A DNA stretch of 64,000 nucleotides. It comes from Saccharina japonica. Its lineage: Eukaryota > Sar > Phaeophyceae > Laminariales > Laminariaceae. The notes below the pieces were generated by a model that worked only from the letters and a program-made list of their open reading frames with translations, had not been told where the DNA came from and did not search any database. Position 1 is the stretch's first letter; the number at the start of each line of letters is the position of its first letter. The stretch spans positions 423,435 to 487,434 of the forward strand of contig MEHQ01001561.1 of assembly GCA_008828725.1 (NCBI GenBank), in the 5' to 3' direction. The position numbers and the translations under genes were made by a program. Positions 1 to 10,689 of the stretch are shown one piece after another.

Positions 1-241
1 GAATATTTTTCTCGAAAAATATGAATACGAGTACTGGATACACAGAAAATAAATGACTGCGTTTTTGTACACGTTTCTTTGATTTTTGAGGCACACTTCT
101 GAGGCCGATTACGCCGTCTGTAGGATCGATCCCGATATCTCCCGCCCCTGAAAACCTTCCTTGCATATATACACGGGCACAGGAAGAGTTCTGGGCGATT
201 TCGTCCACGCCTTCCACCGCGACCTTGGCCGTGAAGATTGC
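1..241 (-). CDS. Partial exon, possibly cadherin-like domain
   Basis: The minus strand is open for about 80 codons from a good acceptor (gcttgtttag, exon from 241) to the window edge. The reading includes VEGVDEIAQ, RVYMQGRFSGAGDIGID and PTDGVIGLRS. A run of hydrophobic residues followed by F/IxIDPxxGVIxL resembles the end of a cadherin repeat, where strands F and G carry that pattern; this is resemblance by eye only. A donor may lie near 100 (AGAA then GTGTGC), in which case the exon is shorter. There is no start or stop in view, so the gene lies mostly left of the window. It could be a chance open frame. Confidence 0.3.
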
Positions 242-1497
242 CTAAACAAGCGGCGTAATTGCTTCGACCGAAGCTGCTACCTGCTTCCATCTGCAGGAAA
301 CTGAATTAATCCAACTCTAGGAGGATCAAGCACCATCAAGCTACCGAACAGGCTCTACCATGACTTGATTGAGTTGCTCTGCGTGTGGTGTGTCATTTGG
401 AGGCTTCTGTGGGGAGCACGGTGTCTGTGAAAAGGGCCTTGTTCGGGGCTGATATTGACCCAACCCCGTTTTCCACAAATCAGGCGTTATCTGAAAGTAC
501 TTTTTTGCTCACTTTGTGGGCAGTGCAACACAGGTGTTATATCTTGGAATTGGAAAACGCGGAGTCTCGGTGTTGTCTTGCTTGTCATGATGTTGTTGGT
601 GGTAGTAGTGGTGTTGGTGTTGGTGCTGGTGGTGTTGGTGAAAGTGGTGTTCTTGATGTCGCTGTTGTCGTTGCTGATGTCGATCTCGTAGCAGTACAGT
701 ATACCTATGATGTCTAACGGATTGCCCTCGGAGCGGTAGGGTTTTCGTCGATTTTGCCTGACAGTTTTTTTTTTGCCGTTGGCGCATTGGTTGGCGTACG
801 CCTATCTATGGTTGGTTTAGAGGACTCATCAGGGACGGGCGTGGGATATCGGCACGTTATCAGGGTGCCGAGCGAAAGCAGGGGCACGCACATTCTAGCC
901 TCTCTGTGCCCACACGCAAAGCCGCGCACACACACAACCTATAATAAACAAAAAAAAATATCGTCTCGTCGACGCTGATAGCAGCATCCAGGGGGGGGGT
1001 CACCGGCCACAGCAGTCCATCGCGAGGAACTGCATAGAAAACGCGCAAACGGTTACAGTAGTACCAGGTACTTTCTACGTACACCACGCTGTGGTTGCAG
1101 AGCTGACTCGAGTACGTATCGACAAAAACTTCCTGAAAAGAGTCGGTTTTGACGACGACTCCTCGCAAAAAAAAGGTTGAAGAGCCAACGTGATGAGGAT
1201 TGCTGTCACAAGTCCCTCCGTCTACGGCCACGGCTACAAAAACCGTACCCTGGGTAAAATATATTTGGTACTTTATCTGGTACGATTGGCGGGACAAGAG
1301 GACTGGCAAGGCTTATTATGGCAGCCTACCGCCGCCGTGTACGGCAACACACCAGTACAAGATAACTAGAAGATAACACACCCCATCGGACGAATTTCCA
1401 AGCACGGTGTTCTCGGCAACCGGGAGGAGAGAGTACAAAGAAAAGATACGGTAGAGATGCACCGCCATGTGTTAAGTCTGAGGTCACCAGGGCATTA
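242..1497. other. No gene recognised
   Basis: The stretch contains a TGG/GTT-rich low-complexity run at about 592-645 that creates spurious open frames on both strands, and one TACCAGGTA scar at 1062-1070. I see no exon with both acceptable splice sites and a coding-like sequence. Confidence 0.5.
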
Positions 1498-1790
1498 TTA
1501 ATTATTAATTAGGAGCTGCGCTGTTGCGCTGTTGCAACATTTAATTTGGTCAGAATAAGCGTTTTGCGCAACAGTCGCCGCGAGGCTGGTTGCGCGCAGC
1601 TATGGGCTATGACCCTCTTTTGGAGGGGGTCATAGCCCATAGACGCGCAGCGCAACACGGGTTTTTGGGCGCGCAACATTTTTCGCCGCAGGCCGCGGCG
1701 CAAAAAAATCTTGCGGATTTATTTCTCGCCGGAGGCTGCCGGAGGCAATATTCTTCTCCCTCATTCGCAAAATTAATTAATTATACCCCC
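1498..1790. repeat. Foldback element with perfect central palindrome
   Basis: Both ends are TTAATTA-rich (1498-1512 and about 1773-1787). The centre is an exact inverted repeat: CTATGGGCTATGACCC at 1600-1615 and its reverse complement at 1627-1642, separated by an 11-bp loop. GTTGCGC/GCGCAAC motifs extend the symmetry outward imperfectly. The arrangement suggests a foldback MITE. Open frames crossing it are artefacts of the palindrome. Confidence 0.5.
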
Positions 1791-1865
1791 CCATACCACG
1801 AACAACCTCGTACCTAACGAGTACTATCGTATGATACGTATACGATTCTCCCCACTAGCTCAAGC

Positions 1866-2330
1866 AGTTACTTTTTTTGGGGGGGTATTTTTTTCTTCAT
1901 AATTAGCCGTAATTGAACATCTTTTAGACCCCCAAAAAATATTGCGGGTTTATTTCTCGCCGGAGGCAAGCCGGAGGCGAGAGTTTTTTTTGGGGGGTCA
2001 ATTTTTCTTCATAATTAGCCGTAATTGAACATCTTTTAGACCCCTTGTCCTATTCGCCATACGTAGTCGAGAACAAAAATTAGGCACTTTTTGCTTTTCG
2101 CCGTAGCCAAAAATAAATTAAAAGGCTTTTTACTTAGTTTCGAGGCGTATATTCGCGCATAGATCGCAATTTTTTCGCCTCGGGCGGCCCTTCATAATTA
2201 GCCGTAACCTCCTTGCCCTATTCGCCATACGTTAGTCGAAAACAAAACTTAGGCACTTTTTGCTTTTCGCCGTAGCCAGAAATATATTAAATGGCTTTTC
2301 ACCAAGTTTTGAGGCGTACATATGACGTAC
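1866..2330. repeat. Two interleaved direct repeats
   Basis: A unit with the motif CTTCATAATTAGCCGTAA followed by TTGAACATCTTTTAGACCCC occurs at about 1871-1933 and 1987-2043. A second unit beginning CCTATTCGCCATACG and containing GGCACTTTTTGCTTTTCGCC occurs at about 2048-2150 and 2217-2320. No coding content is visible. A TACCAGGTA scar sits at 2328-2336. Confidence 0.6.
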
Positions 2331-2490
2331 CAGGTATATAGTTATTGCAGGGCTAAGCCCCAGACCTCCGCCAACTCGCCCCTTTTGTGGCCACCTACGG
2401 GAGGAACGTTCGGAGAACCTTGCCATCAGGTGCCTGTGCCAAGAACCTAACAACGGGCATTGTTCTACGACCTTAAACGAACTCGCTATA

Positions 2491-2648
2491 CAGTACAGGA
2501 CACCTAATAAGAAACAGGAAATATGGTACAGGCTGGGTTTCTTATTGGAGAGAGGGTGCCTTCTACACTAAGTTCAAGATAACAACTCCCGAATTTCTTA
2601 TTTTACTCTCAATATCAGCCTAGCTTTCTTATTAGGTGTCCTGCACTG
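2491..2648. mobile_element. MITE-C copy 1 (TA target, CAGTACAGG ends)
   Basis: About 158 bp. Left end CAGTACAGGACACCTAATAA and right end TTATTAGGTGTCCTGCACTG are near-perfect inverted repeats, and TA flanks both sides. TA target duplication with CAG...CTG ends is the hallmark of Tc1/mariner-type MITEs. There is no room for a transposase. Confidence 0.75.
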
Positions 2649-3040
2649 TACAACATATACAGCGCGTAGAAATATGTTCGCGAACAACGACAGTTAGTTA
2701 CAGCAGGACAACTGTAGTACCACACAGCTTTGTGTGTGTTTCTGTTGCCGCTGGATGGGGACTTGGATGCCGTACTCAGACGAGGCACCTATTAATACTG
2801 CCAATGTTACGGTGGTATTGTACTCGATGTGAGGGTTTGCACCTCTCCGGTATTGTCACACAAATCACGTACGTACACCGATACACATATACAAAGAAAC
2901 GTGCAAAAAAATATTTTTTCGAGCGGGGGGTTAGGTGTATGGTATTCGAATCCCTGGGCCCCCGGAGGCCCGTAAAATATTTTTCGATTCCTCACGTCGA
3001 ATTGTCGAGCCGCCAGACTTTTCGACGAAGGCACCACTAA

Positions 3041-3291
3041 GGGTCGTTCTTATCGTGCAACTTTTTTTTCCAAAATTTCCAAATATTTGTTTTTCGCGCA
3101 ATTTTTAGGATTTCCATATATTTCCAAATATAATTTACAAATATTGGAATGCGAAGCCTTTCAAATATTTTGCCCTCTCTGTTAAAATTCCAAACTTTCC
3201 AAATAAATCCTGTTTTTCTTGCTTTTCCTGTGTATTTTTGGAAAAAACTATTGGAATTTTTGGAAAAAAAAATGCTCGATAAGAACGACCC
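3041..3291. mobile_element. MITE with TAA duplication, PIF/Harbinger-like
   Basis: About 251 bp. Left end GGGTCGTTCTTATCG and right end CGATAAGAACGACCC are inverted repeats that extend inward over about 40 bp through a run of T/A bases. TAA flanks both sides (3038-3040 and 3292-3294). A three-base TWA duplication and GGG...CCC termini fit PIF/Harbinger MITEs. The AT-rich interior is rich in TTTCCAAA and its complement. The inverted ends give open frames on both strands that are not genes. Confidence 0.65.
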
Positions 3292-3428
3292 TAACCGCCC
3301 GCAGAATTTAGTTCGCTTGGTGGTGACGACGGGCACTCTTGATCAGGCTGGGGTCGGCCACCAAACAGATTATGCAGGAGTTCGTTTTCAGTCAGGTACG
3401 GTTGGTAATTTCGTCCCTATGCACAAAG

Positions 3429-3593
3429 CAGTACAGGGCACCTAATAAGACACAGGAAATCTGGTCCAGGCTGGATTTCTTACTCGAGAGAGTGCGCTTT
3501 CTACACTAATTTTAAGATAACGACTCCCGAATTTCTTGTTTTCCCTCTAAATCTCAGCCTGGATTTCTTATTAGCCTAAGTGTCCTGTACTGT
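3429..3593. mobile_element. MITE-C copy 2
   Basis: About 165 bp and clearly homologous to the element at 2491-2648: left end CAGTACAGGGCACCTAATAA, right end GTGTCCTGTACTG followed by TA. The interior (CTCCCGAATTTCTTGTTTT and nearby) aligns along its whole length. The left TA is not preserved. Confidence 0.7.
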
Positions 3594-5146
3594 ATGGCCA
3601 CTATTGTAGAGGCTGAACATGAGTCTTTAAACAAGGCCAGAACACAGGAGACAATTCACAGGTTTAGGTCGGAGGCATAGAGCCGTCGGGGCCAGAGCTG
3701 CACCTTTGTTTTCGTGTGGGGAGTGCACAAAAAAAAAAACTCAGTCTACATCATCAGCAGTCTTGTTGTCTAGTATATGGAAGCACACGCGGGCACCAAG
3801 GGGGTTCAAGATAATGGAACAACAAGAGTGGATGTAAGAAGGCTGGACCATCCCCTCAGTGGGCTTGGAGAAAGGCCTCGGAAATTCTATTACAAAGCGG
3901 AAAGATGTGGAGAATAAAATAAATAAAAACGTGTGCTTTTCTTCTAGGGGCGCTTCTGTCTCCCTGTGTCAGTTGTATTCTGTTTCATTTCAGAATTCGT
4001 TTTTTATTGTCTTTTGTTCTTTTTTTTTGGTTCGGCTCGTGTCGTTGTGTTCTCGTACCCGATACGTTAGCATCTCACTTGCTTTACCCATTCATTTGCG
4101 TTTATTTTGTTTGGTTTTTCTCTGTTTCACAGTCTGTGACCACAGAATTTGTATCTCTCTAGGATTAGGGATCAGGACAGACACTGGGTGTACTGATGTG
4201 GTTAAGTAGAGAGAACGGGTTTAATGTGAAGACAACACAGCAGTCTACCGGCGGGCACTGCTTGCGGATGTTCTGCACGACGAAGGGAAAAACCGCCGAA
4301 ACATTTCTGTTTTTCGTCTCCCATAAGAGTTGGCCTAGGGGTGAGGCCGTACGAGCAACCATGGGCGAGGGCCGTGAGTGGTAGTTTTCGCCCCCCTCGC
4401 CCCCTATCGGTCGCGTTAGAAGCACCGATGCGCGTTTGGCGACACAGACAGGCGGTTGCCCGAGCGGTGCTTTGTCAGCGAACCGGAACAACAGCAGTAA
4501 GGAAGAGGGTGTCCGCCGAAGTGTACGCGTATTGCCGTTCGAGTCGGCGCTCGCATGAAGGGCAGAGGATTCCGAACCCCTCATGGGGTTTCGTTCAGGA
4601 AGGCGGTAACGCCACCATGGGGCTCGAACCCCGTTGTATATAGGTGACCCAGATCATGCGATGGCGATGTGTCTTCGAGAGAGACGTTCCAGGGGGGGGG
4701 GCGGGTGTACTCATGTCGTCCACGGCCGTAGTCGTATGACCATAGACGTTCCAGGGGGGGCAACTTCGTGGGGAAGGAGCAGTTAACGTCCTTGTCGAGG
4801 GGTCGCCGGTAGGTTTATGGGGGTGTCATCGGGGTCGTTCATCGGGGTCGTTATCGGCCGGGCTTGCACGGGAGAGAAACGTGGCGTTTGGAGGACTCTC
4901 CAGGCACGTCGTCGAAAAACACATCGAGCTATATATAGGCCAACACGTTTGTTCTGCGGAGGATAGCCGTCAGGGACATCAGACTCCGGCATCGGACCGA
5001 CAGAGACGTCGACATTATTGTGCGAGTCAATCTAGTTGACGGAAATCTTGGCCTTCAGGGCTGCCGTTTTGGCAATCGTGCTTGACGGGCAGTGGCAGCT
5101 GACTCGTAGAACCACGACCATCAGCCGCACACAGCGCACGGGGGCC

Positions 5147-5320
5147 TGGGGGGGGGGGGGGGGGTATTTTATTTTCATGCATGGCCGTAGTTGTATGCCC
5201 ATAGACCCTCGCATCCCTACAATGCCGGGACGGAGCTTGTCGGGTTTTCACCGACCAGGCAGACATTGCTAGAACCAAGCGCGAAGCGCCGTGAGGTGTT
5301 GGGCGAGTCGCGCCCGGGGG
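5147..5320 (+). repeat. G-tract repeat, near-complete copy
   Basis: A run of G is followed by CATGCATGGCCGTAGT, ATAGACCCTCGCATCCCTAC, a GGGACGGAG block and GCGCCGTGAGGTGTTGGGCG. The same order recurs at 14570-14950, 18495-18770 (inverted), 35006-35165 and, degenerate, at 4690, 48306, 50325 and 60605. Every copy sits next to a G (or C) run, so the homopolymer appears to be part of the element. No coding content; class unknown. Confidence 0.65.
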
Positions 5321-5948
5321 GGGGGGGGCAGGGAGTTAAACACGGCGTTGCAGGTAGAAAATGGCGAGATTACGGTGTGTACGACTGGCACGGCAGGAAC
5401 ACTACTCTATCGGGCGGTGGCAAGGTTTTAGTAGGCGAGCTGATGGCGACTTCGTTTTTGTTGACTTCCTGTCTTCAATGTAAGGGTGCTCAAAATCATT
5501 GAGAGCAAGACGCGGAAGATAGTTCCGGACGCACTTTGTTGGGGGCTAGTACCATGGCGGCTTCGTTGACGACAACAAATCAACCAACGCGACGTCAGAA
5601 ACAATCGAAGAACCTGTAAGTCCCTCACTCGCTTTCCCTTAATTTCAAGTACTGTATGGTGAACTGCTGAGCCGTAAAACAATGGTTGGCGTCCTTGACG
5701 CTACCGTTGGTGTTAATGGCAACATGTCCCGATGCTCTTGATGATGTCTCGTCGTGGACACCAGTAGGTGGCGCCGGCTTTACTGGAACAGAGCTTTTTT
5801 AAGAGTCTGCTGCCGGAAAGGGGCAAAACTGGGCAGCCCGAAATGAGACATAGGTAGATGACGATATCGGCAGCACATATATACGCCGGCGGCGGCGTAT
5901 GGAACGTTGGTGCCGGTGGCTGAAGTAATCTAAAAGGAGGAGAATGTT

Positions 5949-6067
5949 ATTGCGGCGGACCATAGTAAATAGGACCAACCGTTTTTCGTAAAAGCAGTAA
6001 AATATATTGTGTTTGGTGTTTACCGTAGGTCCTATTTACTAGTGTTTACTATGCTCCCCCGTAATAG
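5949..6067. mobile_element. MITE-B copy 1
   Basis: Inverted ends built on GGACCATAGTAAATAGGACC and GGTCCTATTTACTA, finishing CCCCCGTAATAG. About 119 bp, diverged at the left end. Other copies lie at 27842, 29911, 31068, 34331 and 37053. Confidence 0.65.
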
Positions 6068-7115
6068 TCGTTAGAGGTCCAAAGCAGCCGTCGCTCACAG
6101 TGACAGAAGGAACGCCTGGAAACTGTAGGGGACTGGTTGTCCAATGAGCGGTTTGACGGGAGCACCAGCGAGTAGAAAGGGCCCTACGCAGGCGCTCACC
6201 AGCCCCAACCGTGCTCACGTGTAGTTCTCAACGCAAGAACAGAGATAGCGGCAGTCTTCGAGCTCGACGGCGGCATCAGGGCGGAGAGCTGAAAGTTGTG
6301 AAGGTGGGAAGGCACAGTCGTCTACGCCGTTGTCGCGCCGAAAAGACAAGACGGAAAACAATCTGCTGACTTGGCGGCGGTTCGCGCTGTGGCAACGCCA
6401 ATGCCAGCCGAAAAAACGTGCTGAAGGGAGCAACTAGGGGCAAACATCCAACATTGTGTTGCGCAGGCCAGATATGAGAGTCTGTCACGGAGGTGTTTGA
6501 CGGACGGCGAGAGGCGGCAGGAATGCTAGGGAGCGCGGCCACAGCTCTCCTGTAGCCTACCAGGTATATCGCAATTGGCGGCGATCAGGGATAATCTGCT
6601 GTAAGGCTTAGGTTAGGTAGGCGATCGGCCAACCTTGTACCAGGAGCCCAACCGACGAGTGTCTTAACAAATGGCGTCGGCGGTAGGACATGGGTCGTTG
6701 GTCGTGAAATCGAATCCCACGTCCACCATGAAAACGCTTTTTAAAGAAGCGCGAATTTCCTCATCGCAATAATCTGAAAAAATACGTCTGGATCCCCAGA
6801 AATCGGAACCGCGAGTTGGTGACACGCGTCGACCCGTATATCCGATCCGTTCCAGGGGGGGGGAGTATTTTAAGGCTTGGTTTGTGTAGGCGGTCGGTTA
6901 ACCTTTTTTTTTACCATTAGCCCAACGGACTAATGCCTTAACAATTCTAGCAGCGATGCTGGTGCAGATACTACGGCCGTGAGTTGGCTGACTATAAGGC
7001 GCCGACTAGTTGTTAGTTGGGTAGAACTGCAGTGCAGCTAGTAACAGCTGCGCGCGGCAATTTCCGGAGGCTCTATGGTGGGATGGGTGTCCTCGTAGTT
7101 GGTGCTGTTTCGATA

Positions 7116-7246
7116 GCCTGCATGCAGGTGCACCATGTTCTTTCTGAGGACGGTCACTTGAGGAGCTCTATACCTGCAGTAGCCTGCACACTGATTTTGG
7201 AGGAAAATGAAAGTGCTATTAATACCCGATGAACAATTCAATGGCC
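7116..7246 (-). mobile_element. MITE-A fragment
   Basis: Homologous to the inner and outer end of the MITE-A family (GGTGCACCATGTTCTTTCTG, GGTCACTTGAGGAGCTCTAT, CTGATTTTGGAGGAAAATGA). It stops about halfway through the consensus, so it is truncated. Confidence 0.6.
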
Positions 7247-8372
7247 TCAGTATTCCACCCCTTCTTCCCCTCGCTGGCCCGGCAAGGCTTTTGCTTTGGC
7301 ATGGCCCATAGCGAGGGGGGGGGGTCTTTCTAGCGAGCAAGGCTAGACTCACCCGCAAGCGGACCGATACCTTCTTGATGCTGCGCACCCGCCGCGAAGC
7401 GTGTGCAGCGGTGGAGCTGGGTCGGCACTGGTGCGTCAGGCGCAAAAGTTCAGATGCACGGCCCTTTTTGGCCGTCGGTGTAGACAGCAATGTCCATCTC
7501 ACTTTTGTGCGCGGAGGCAGATGCCATCAGAATGGTGGACGGACACTACGTACACGGCCCTAGGTGTGTTTGCTAGAGGGAGCTGTACTGTCGTCTCAGT
7601 AACCTGGCTTCACCATCAAAGGAGGAGAGGACGTTTGGCGACGAGCTGAAGATTGGGCTGGTTGATCCCTTCGGCGCGAGAATATTTATTTCCCAGACCA
7701 AGCACCATGAGTGCAACGAGGGAGAAAGCGAGGAACCGACTGGGAAAGACAGCAACGCGAGCGTGTACGGACGGAGCGGGTCGAGTGTGGTCGTGCTAGG
7801 ACTGGCCAGAGCAGCACCGGCGCAGCGGCGCCGGAGCTCGCCGGGGCAGCGACACCGCGGAGCAGCGTCGCCGGAGCTCGCCGAGGCAGCAACACCGCGG
7901 AGCCTACGGACGACAAGGGCCCGTGGCGCACGGACAAACGTTATTTTTGCTGACAACTATTTCGTTTTTTCCGCTGAATGTTGGTATTAGGTCTGTGTGG
8001 ATGACGTCACTGGTTTTGTAGAGAGACGCGGCAGAGATGGCGCGGATACCCCGGGTACCTTAATTGTGTGCCTGCATCGTGGAAGACCCATTTAATGTGG
8101 AACGATTCCTAATCAGTGTCGATGTTTATAATGCTGTGCCTAACACAGGCGTTCAGGATAGATTCGGGTAATTGTCAATTGACGTGATGGCTTTGGTTGG
8201 CTGTTCTTTTTCACTGTGTGCCCGCGGACTGTCATTCTGGCAGCACTTCAGACAGCAGCTGCGTGCTCCATTTTGTTCCCACGCCTACCGTGTGTTTTTG
8301 TACAGACAGCACTTCAGACAGAGTTACGTGTAGTCGGCAAATTCATTGGTAAAGAGTGGGGGGGGGGGGGGG

Positions 8373-8609
8373 CGATGCTGCTGTAGTCGAATGGAGATTG
8401 CGGGCGTGTAGTTCAGTTTTGGACACGCATAACATGCTGTAGGGGTTTTAGGTGTACCTCTTCGGACTTGTGTATCCTTTCCCTGCTAAGTGTGCGTGTT
8501 CTTTAGGATTCTCTGATGGCTCTAGCACTTTTGTGACCACGGGCTGTGATCTTGGCTAGATCAGACTATAGGGATTAGCAACTGAAACGAGTTTAATGTG
8601 AAGACAACA
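8373..8609 (+). repeat. 237-bp dispersed repeat, copy 1
   Basis: Begins CGATGCTGCTGTAGTCGAAT right after a G run and ends GAGTTTAATGTGAAGACAAC. The second copy at 9973-10206 is nearly identical. No open frame of note. Confidence 0.7.
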
Positions 8610-9221
8610 ACAACAACTCCCCTACAGTCTTGGAACAGGACTTTGGAATCCGTTTACTCAGACGAAGGGGAAGACCTTCAGAGTTTAGTTGGTTCAGGAA
8701 GATCGTCAGAACAGTGGTCAGGTTCAGGAGAAGAAAGAAGTATGAAAATGCATGTTCTAGTATCTCAAGCCAGTGTGGAGATACGCAACGGGCTGGAAAC
8801 GGAAGGCGAATCGGTGAGGCTGGTGTAGCGAACCTTCCTTTTGTCTACGTTACTGTTCGGAAATAACGCGCATTGCTCGGATACGTACTCTACTCTGTCC
8901 AATCATGCGGCTCCCTACCTACCCGTAGTTACGTGCCATTAGGCTACCCGGCTTCAGTCACCGTTTCAACCTGCTCGTCTCTGTGCAGCTCGGCCCTGCT
9001 GCTGCGTCTCCTGCGACCAGACTCTAGTTATTGGACGTACTCTACCCCTTAATTGCGCCGAGAGGACTACCGTTTCTCTACCCGCTTTGAGCTATCGCAC
9101 TGTGCGTGCCTGACTATCGTACATCAGTCGTTGATCAATCAGTATGTGTTGTTGTATCGTCTGCTATCATGATCGTTATCCGTGTCCATGCTCGCTCACT
9201 AAACCCATTCACCACAATAGC

Positions 9222-9972
9222 GAGACAAGCAATAAATACCAGTAACACGAAAGTACAGAAGCAGCAGGGGAGAAAAACTCGACAAGGGTCTGTTTAATTC
9301 ACTTTTCTCGCAAGGGGGTAGGCCAGGTCCTAGATACCAGCCGAAGTGCTCGATTCTGATACCGATACCGCATGTCCACTTGCGATATCGCTAAAAAACA
9401 ATTTCCCTCCATCCCATTTATTATCTTCGCCCTTCCTTTCTCTCTCCTTCCTAGCCGTAACTCAGATCCGGGGTCACAACGTAGGCGCTTCTCCCTCCTC
9501 CCAACTACGGTTCGTGCCTTGAATTTTTATCGCGAGAATACGTCAGCCCTATCTTTCCTTCGTCGACTCGCATCGAATAGCGCCTACCCACGCTGTTAGG
9601 CGCTCTCAGCAGTTGATTCCGTTTTTTTTTTTTTTTTTTTTGCAAATAAGCTCAAATTTCTGACCCACGTGGGATTCGAACTCACGAAATCAACTCTCGC
9701 AGCATTCCAGGGTACCACTATTAATAGCCCACCGGGGCGACCGAATGGAATTGAATGCTCATAACTCGTATTATACGTATAGCAAGAGCTAGAGCAAACC
9801 GTCCGAAAAAGGTCGAGACACAGGACGAAAGGTACCCCGGCAACAACAGTAAAACAACCCGAATGTACGTAGCAAGGATAAACACTACAGTAGTTCGACA
9901 CACCAGAGCCATTGCTCATTCTGCGGATGATCATTACGCAAAACTCGAGCTCTTTTATTATTATACGAGTGG
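9222..9972. repeat. Array unit copy, truncated at right
   Basis: About 750 bp nearly identical to 10908-11670, including the SINE at 9391-9741. Homology stops at ATTATACGAGTGGC, exactly where the 237-bp repeat begins (9973); the other copies continue with TCCACGAAGAGAGC. Confidence 0.75.
9391..9741 (-). mobile_element. tRNA-derived SINE, copy 1
   Basis: On the minus strand the element opens with a tRNA-like head, GTCGCCCCGGTGGGCTA, has an A box-like segment and a B box (GAGTTCGAATCCCAC, about 9667-9681), then an A run (19 A, about 9620-9640), a conserved body and an A-rich 3' end near 9391. Copies at 11086-11438 and 43684-44008 share the full order. Pol III boxes plus A-rich tail are diagnostic of tRNA-derived SINEs. 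The A box of this copy is interrupted by TTAATA, making CTATTAATAG (9718-9727). Confidence 0.7.
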
Positions 9973-10206
9973 CCGATGCTGCTGTAGTCGAATGGAGATT
10001 GCGGTCGTGTAGTTCAGTTTTGGACACGCATAACATGCTGTAGGGATTTTAGGTGTACCTCTTCGGGCTTGTGTATCCTTTCCCTGCTAAGTGTGCGTGT
10101 TCTTTAGGATTCTCTGATGGCTCTAGCACTTTTGTGACCACGGGCTGTGATCTTGCTAGATTAGACTATAGGGATTAGCAACTGAAACGAGTTTAATGTG
10201 AAGACG
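9973..10206 (+). repeat. 237-bp dispersed repeat, copy 2
   Basis: Near-identical to 8373-8609. It abuts the truncated array unit, so either it inserted there or a deletion joined the two. Confidence 0.7.
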
Positions 10207-10234
10207 AACAACAACAATATACAATGAATCTTAC

Positions 10235-10351
10235 TGCAACACAAGAAGAGTCAAAGTCCGACGATTTGGGTTAAGGAGCCCCTGATCATTCAGAAAACGT
10301 TTCAGCCAAAAAAAGGTATACCTTATACATCTATCGTAGCACGCGTTTAGT
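10235..10351 (-). mobile_element. MITE-A fragment
   Basis: Contains CGATTTGGGTTAAGGAGCCC, TTCAGCCAAAAAAAGGTATA and the terminal CTATCGTAGCACGCGT. Only one end of the family is present. Confidence 0.6.
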
Positions 10352-10689
10352 TGGTGCTGTTTCGGTTACCGCCGTCGGTTGTGGAGATGACCACCAGCGG
10401 GCTGGAATACGGGGAAGGGGAGCATTGCGTGCAGTCTCTACTGGGAGGGATTGGTCGAAGCCGGCATGGACCCGAAAAATGCATACTGGCGCTCACTAGC
10501 CACCACCTTGTGCCAGTACTCGACCAACTGATGCTGTTGTCCGCAAGGAAAATAACTTTGCGCACGAACAAGATGGTTCACGAATTCCTTGGTCAACAAA
10601 GTAACTCCGGTGCGCAGGGTATTGTGAGATCAACGATACTGCGCTTTTGCTGAACGATCAGTTAATAGTAGTGAACGTCGGTGATGAAT

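Larger units (their letters stand above)
3594..8372. other. No gene recognised; repeats only
   Basis: Besides the separately listed repeats, there is a partial G-tract repeat at about 4690-4770, a GC-rich short tandem (GCCGGAGCTCGCCG units) at about 7820-7900 that keeps several frames open at once, and poly-G runs. The segment 4195-4235 shares its end (GTTTAATGTGAAGACAACA) with the repeat at 8373-8609. Confidence 0.5.

Noticed and set aside
2491..3593. The pair of MITE-C copies as long terminal repeats of a retrotransposon
   Set aside because: Each has its own inverted termini with TA flanks, there is no coding content between them, and a separate Harbinger-like element lies there.
7700..7960. 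GC-rich open frames on both strands
   Set aside because: Short GCCGGAGCTCGCCG tandem units keep all frames open; no splice sites or conserved pattern.
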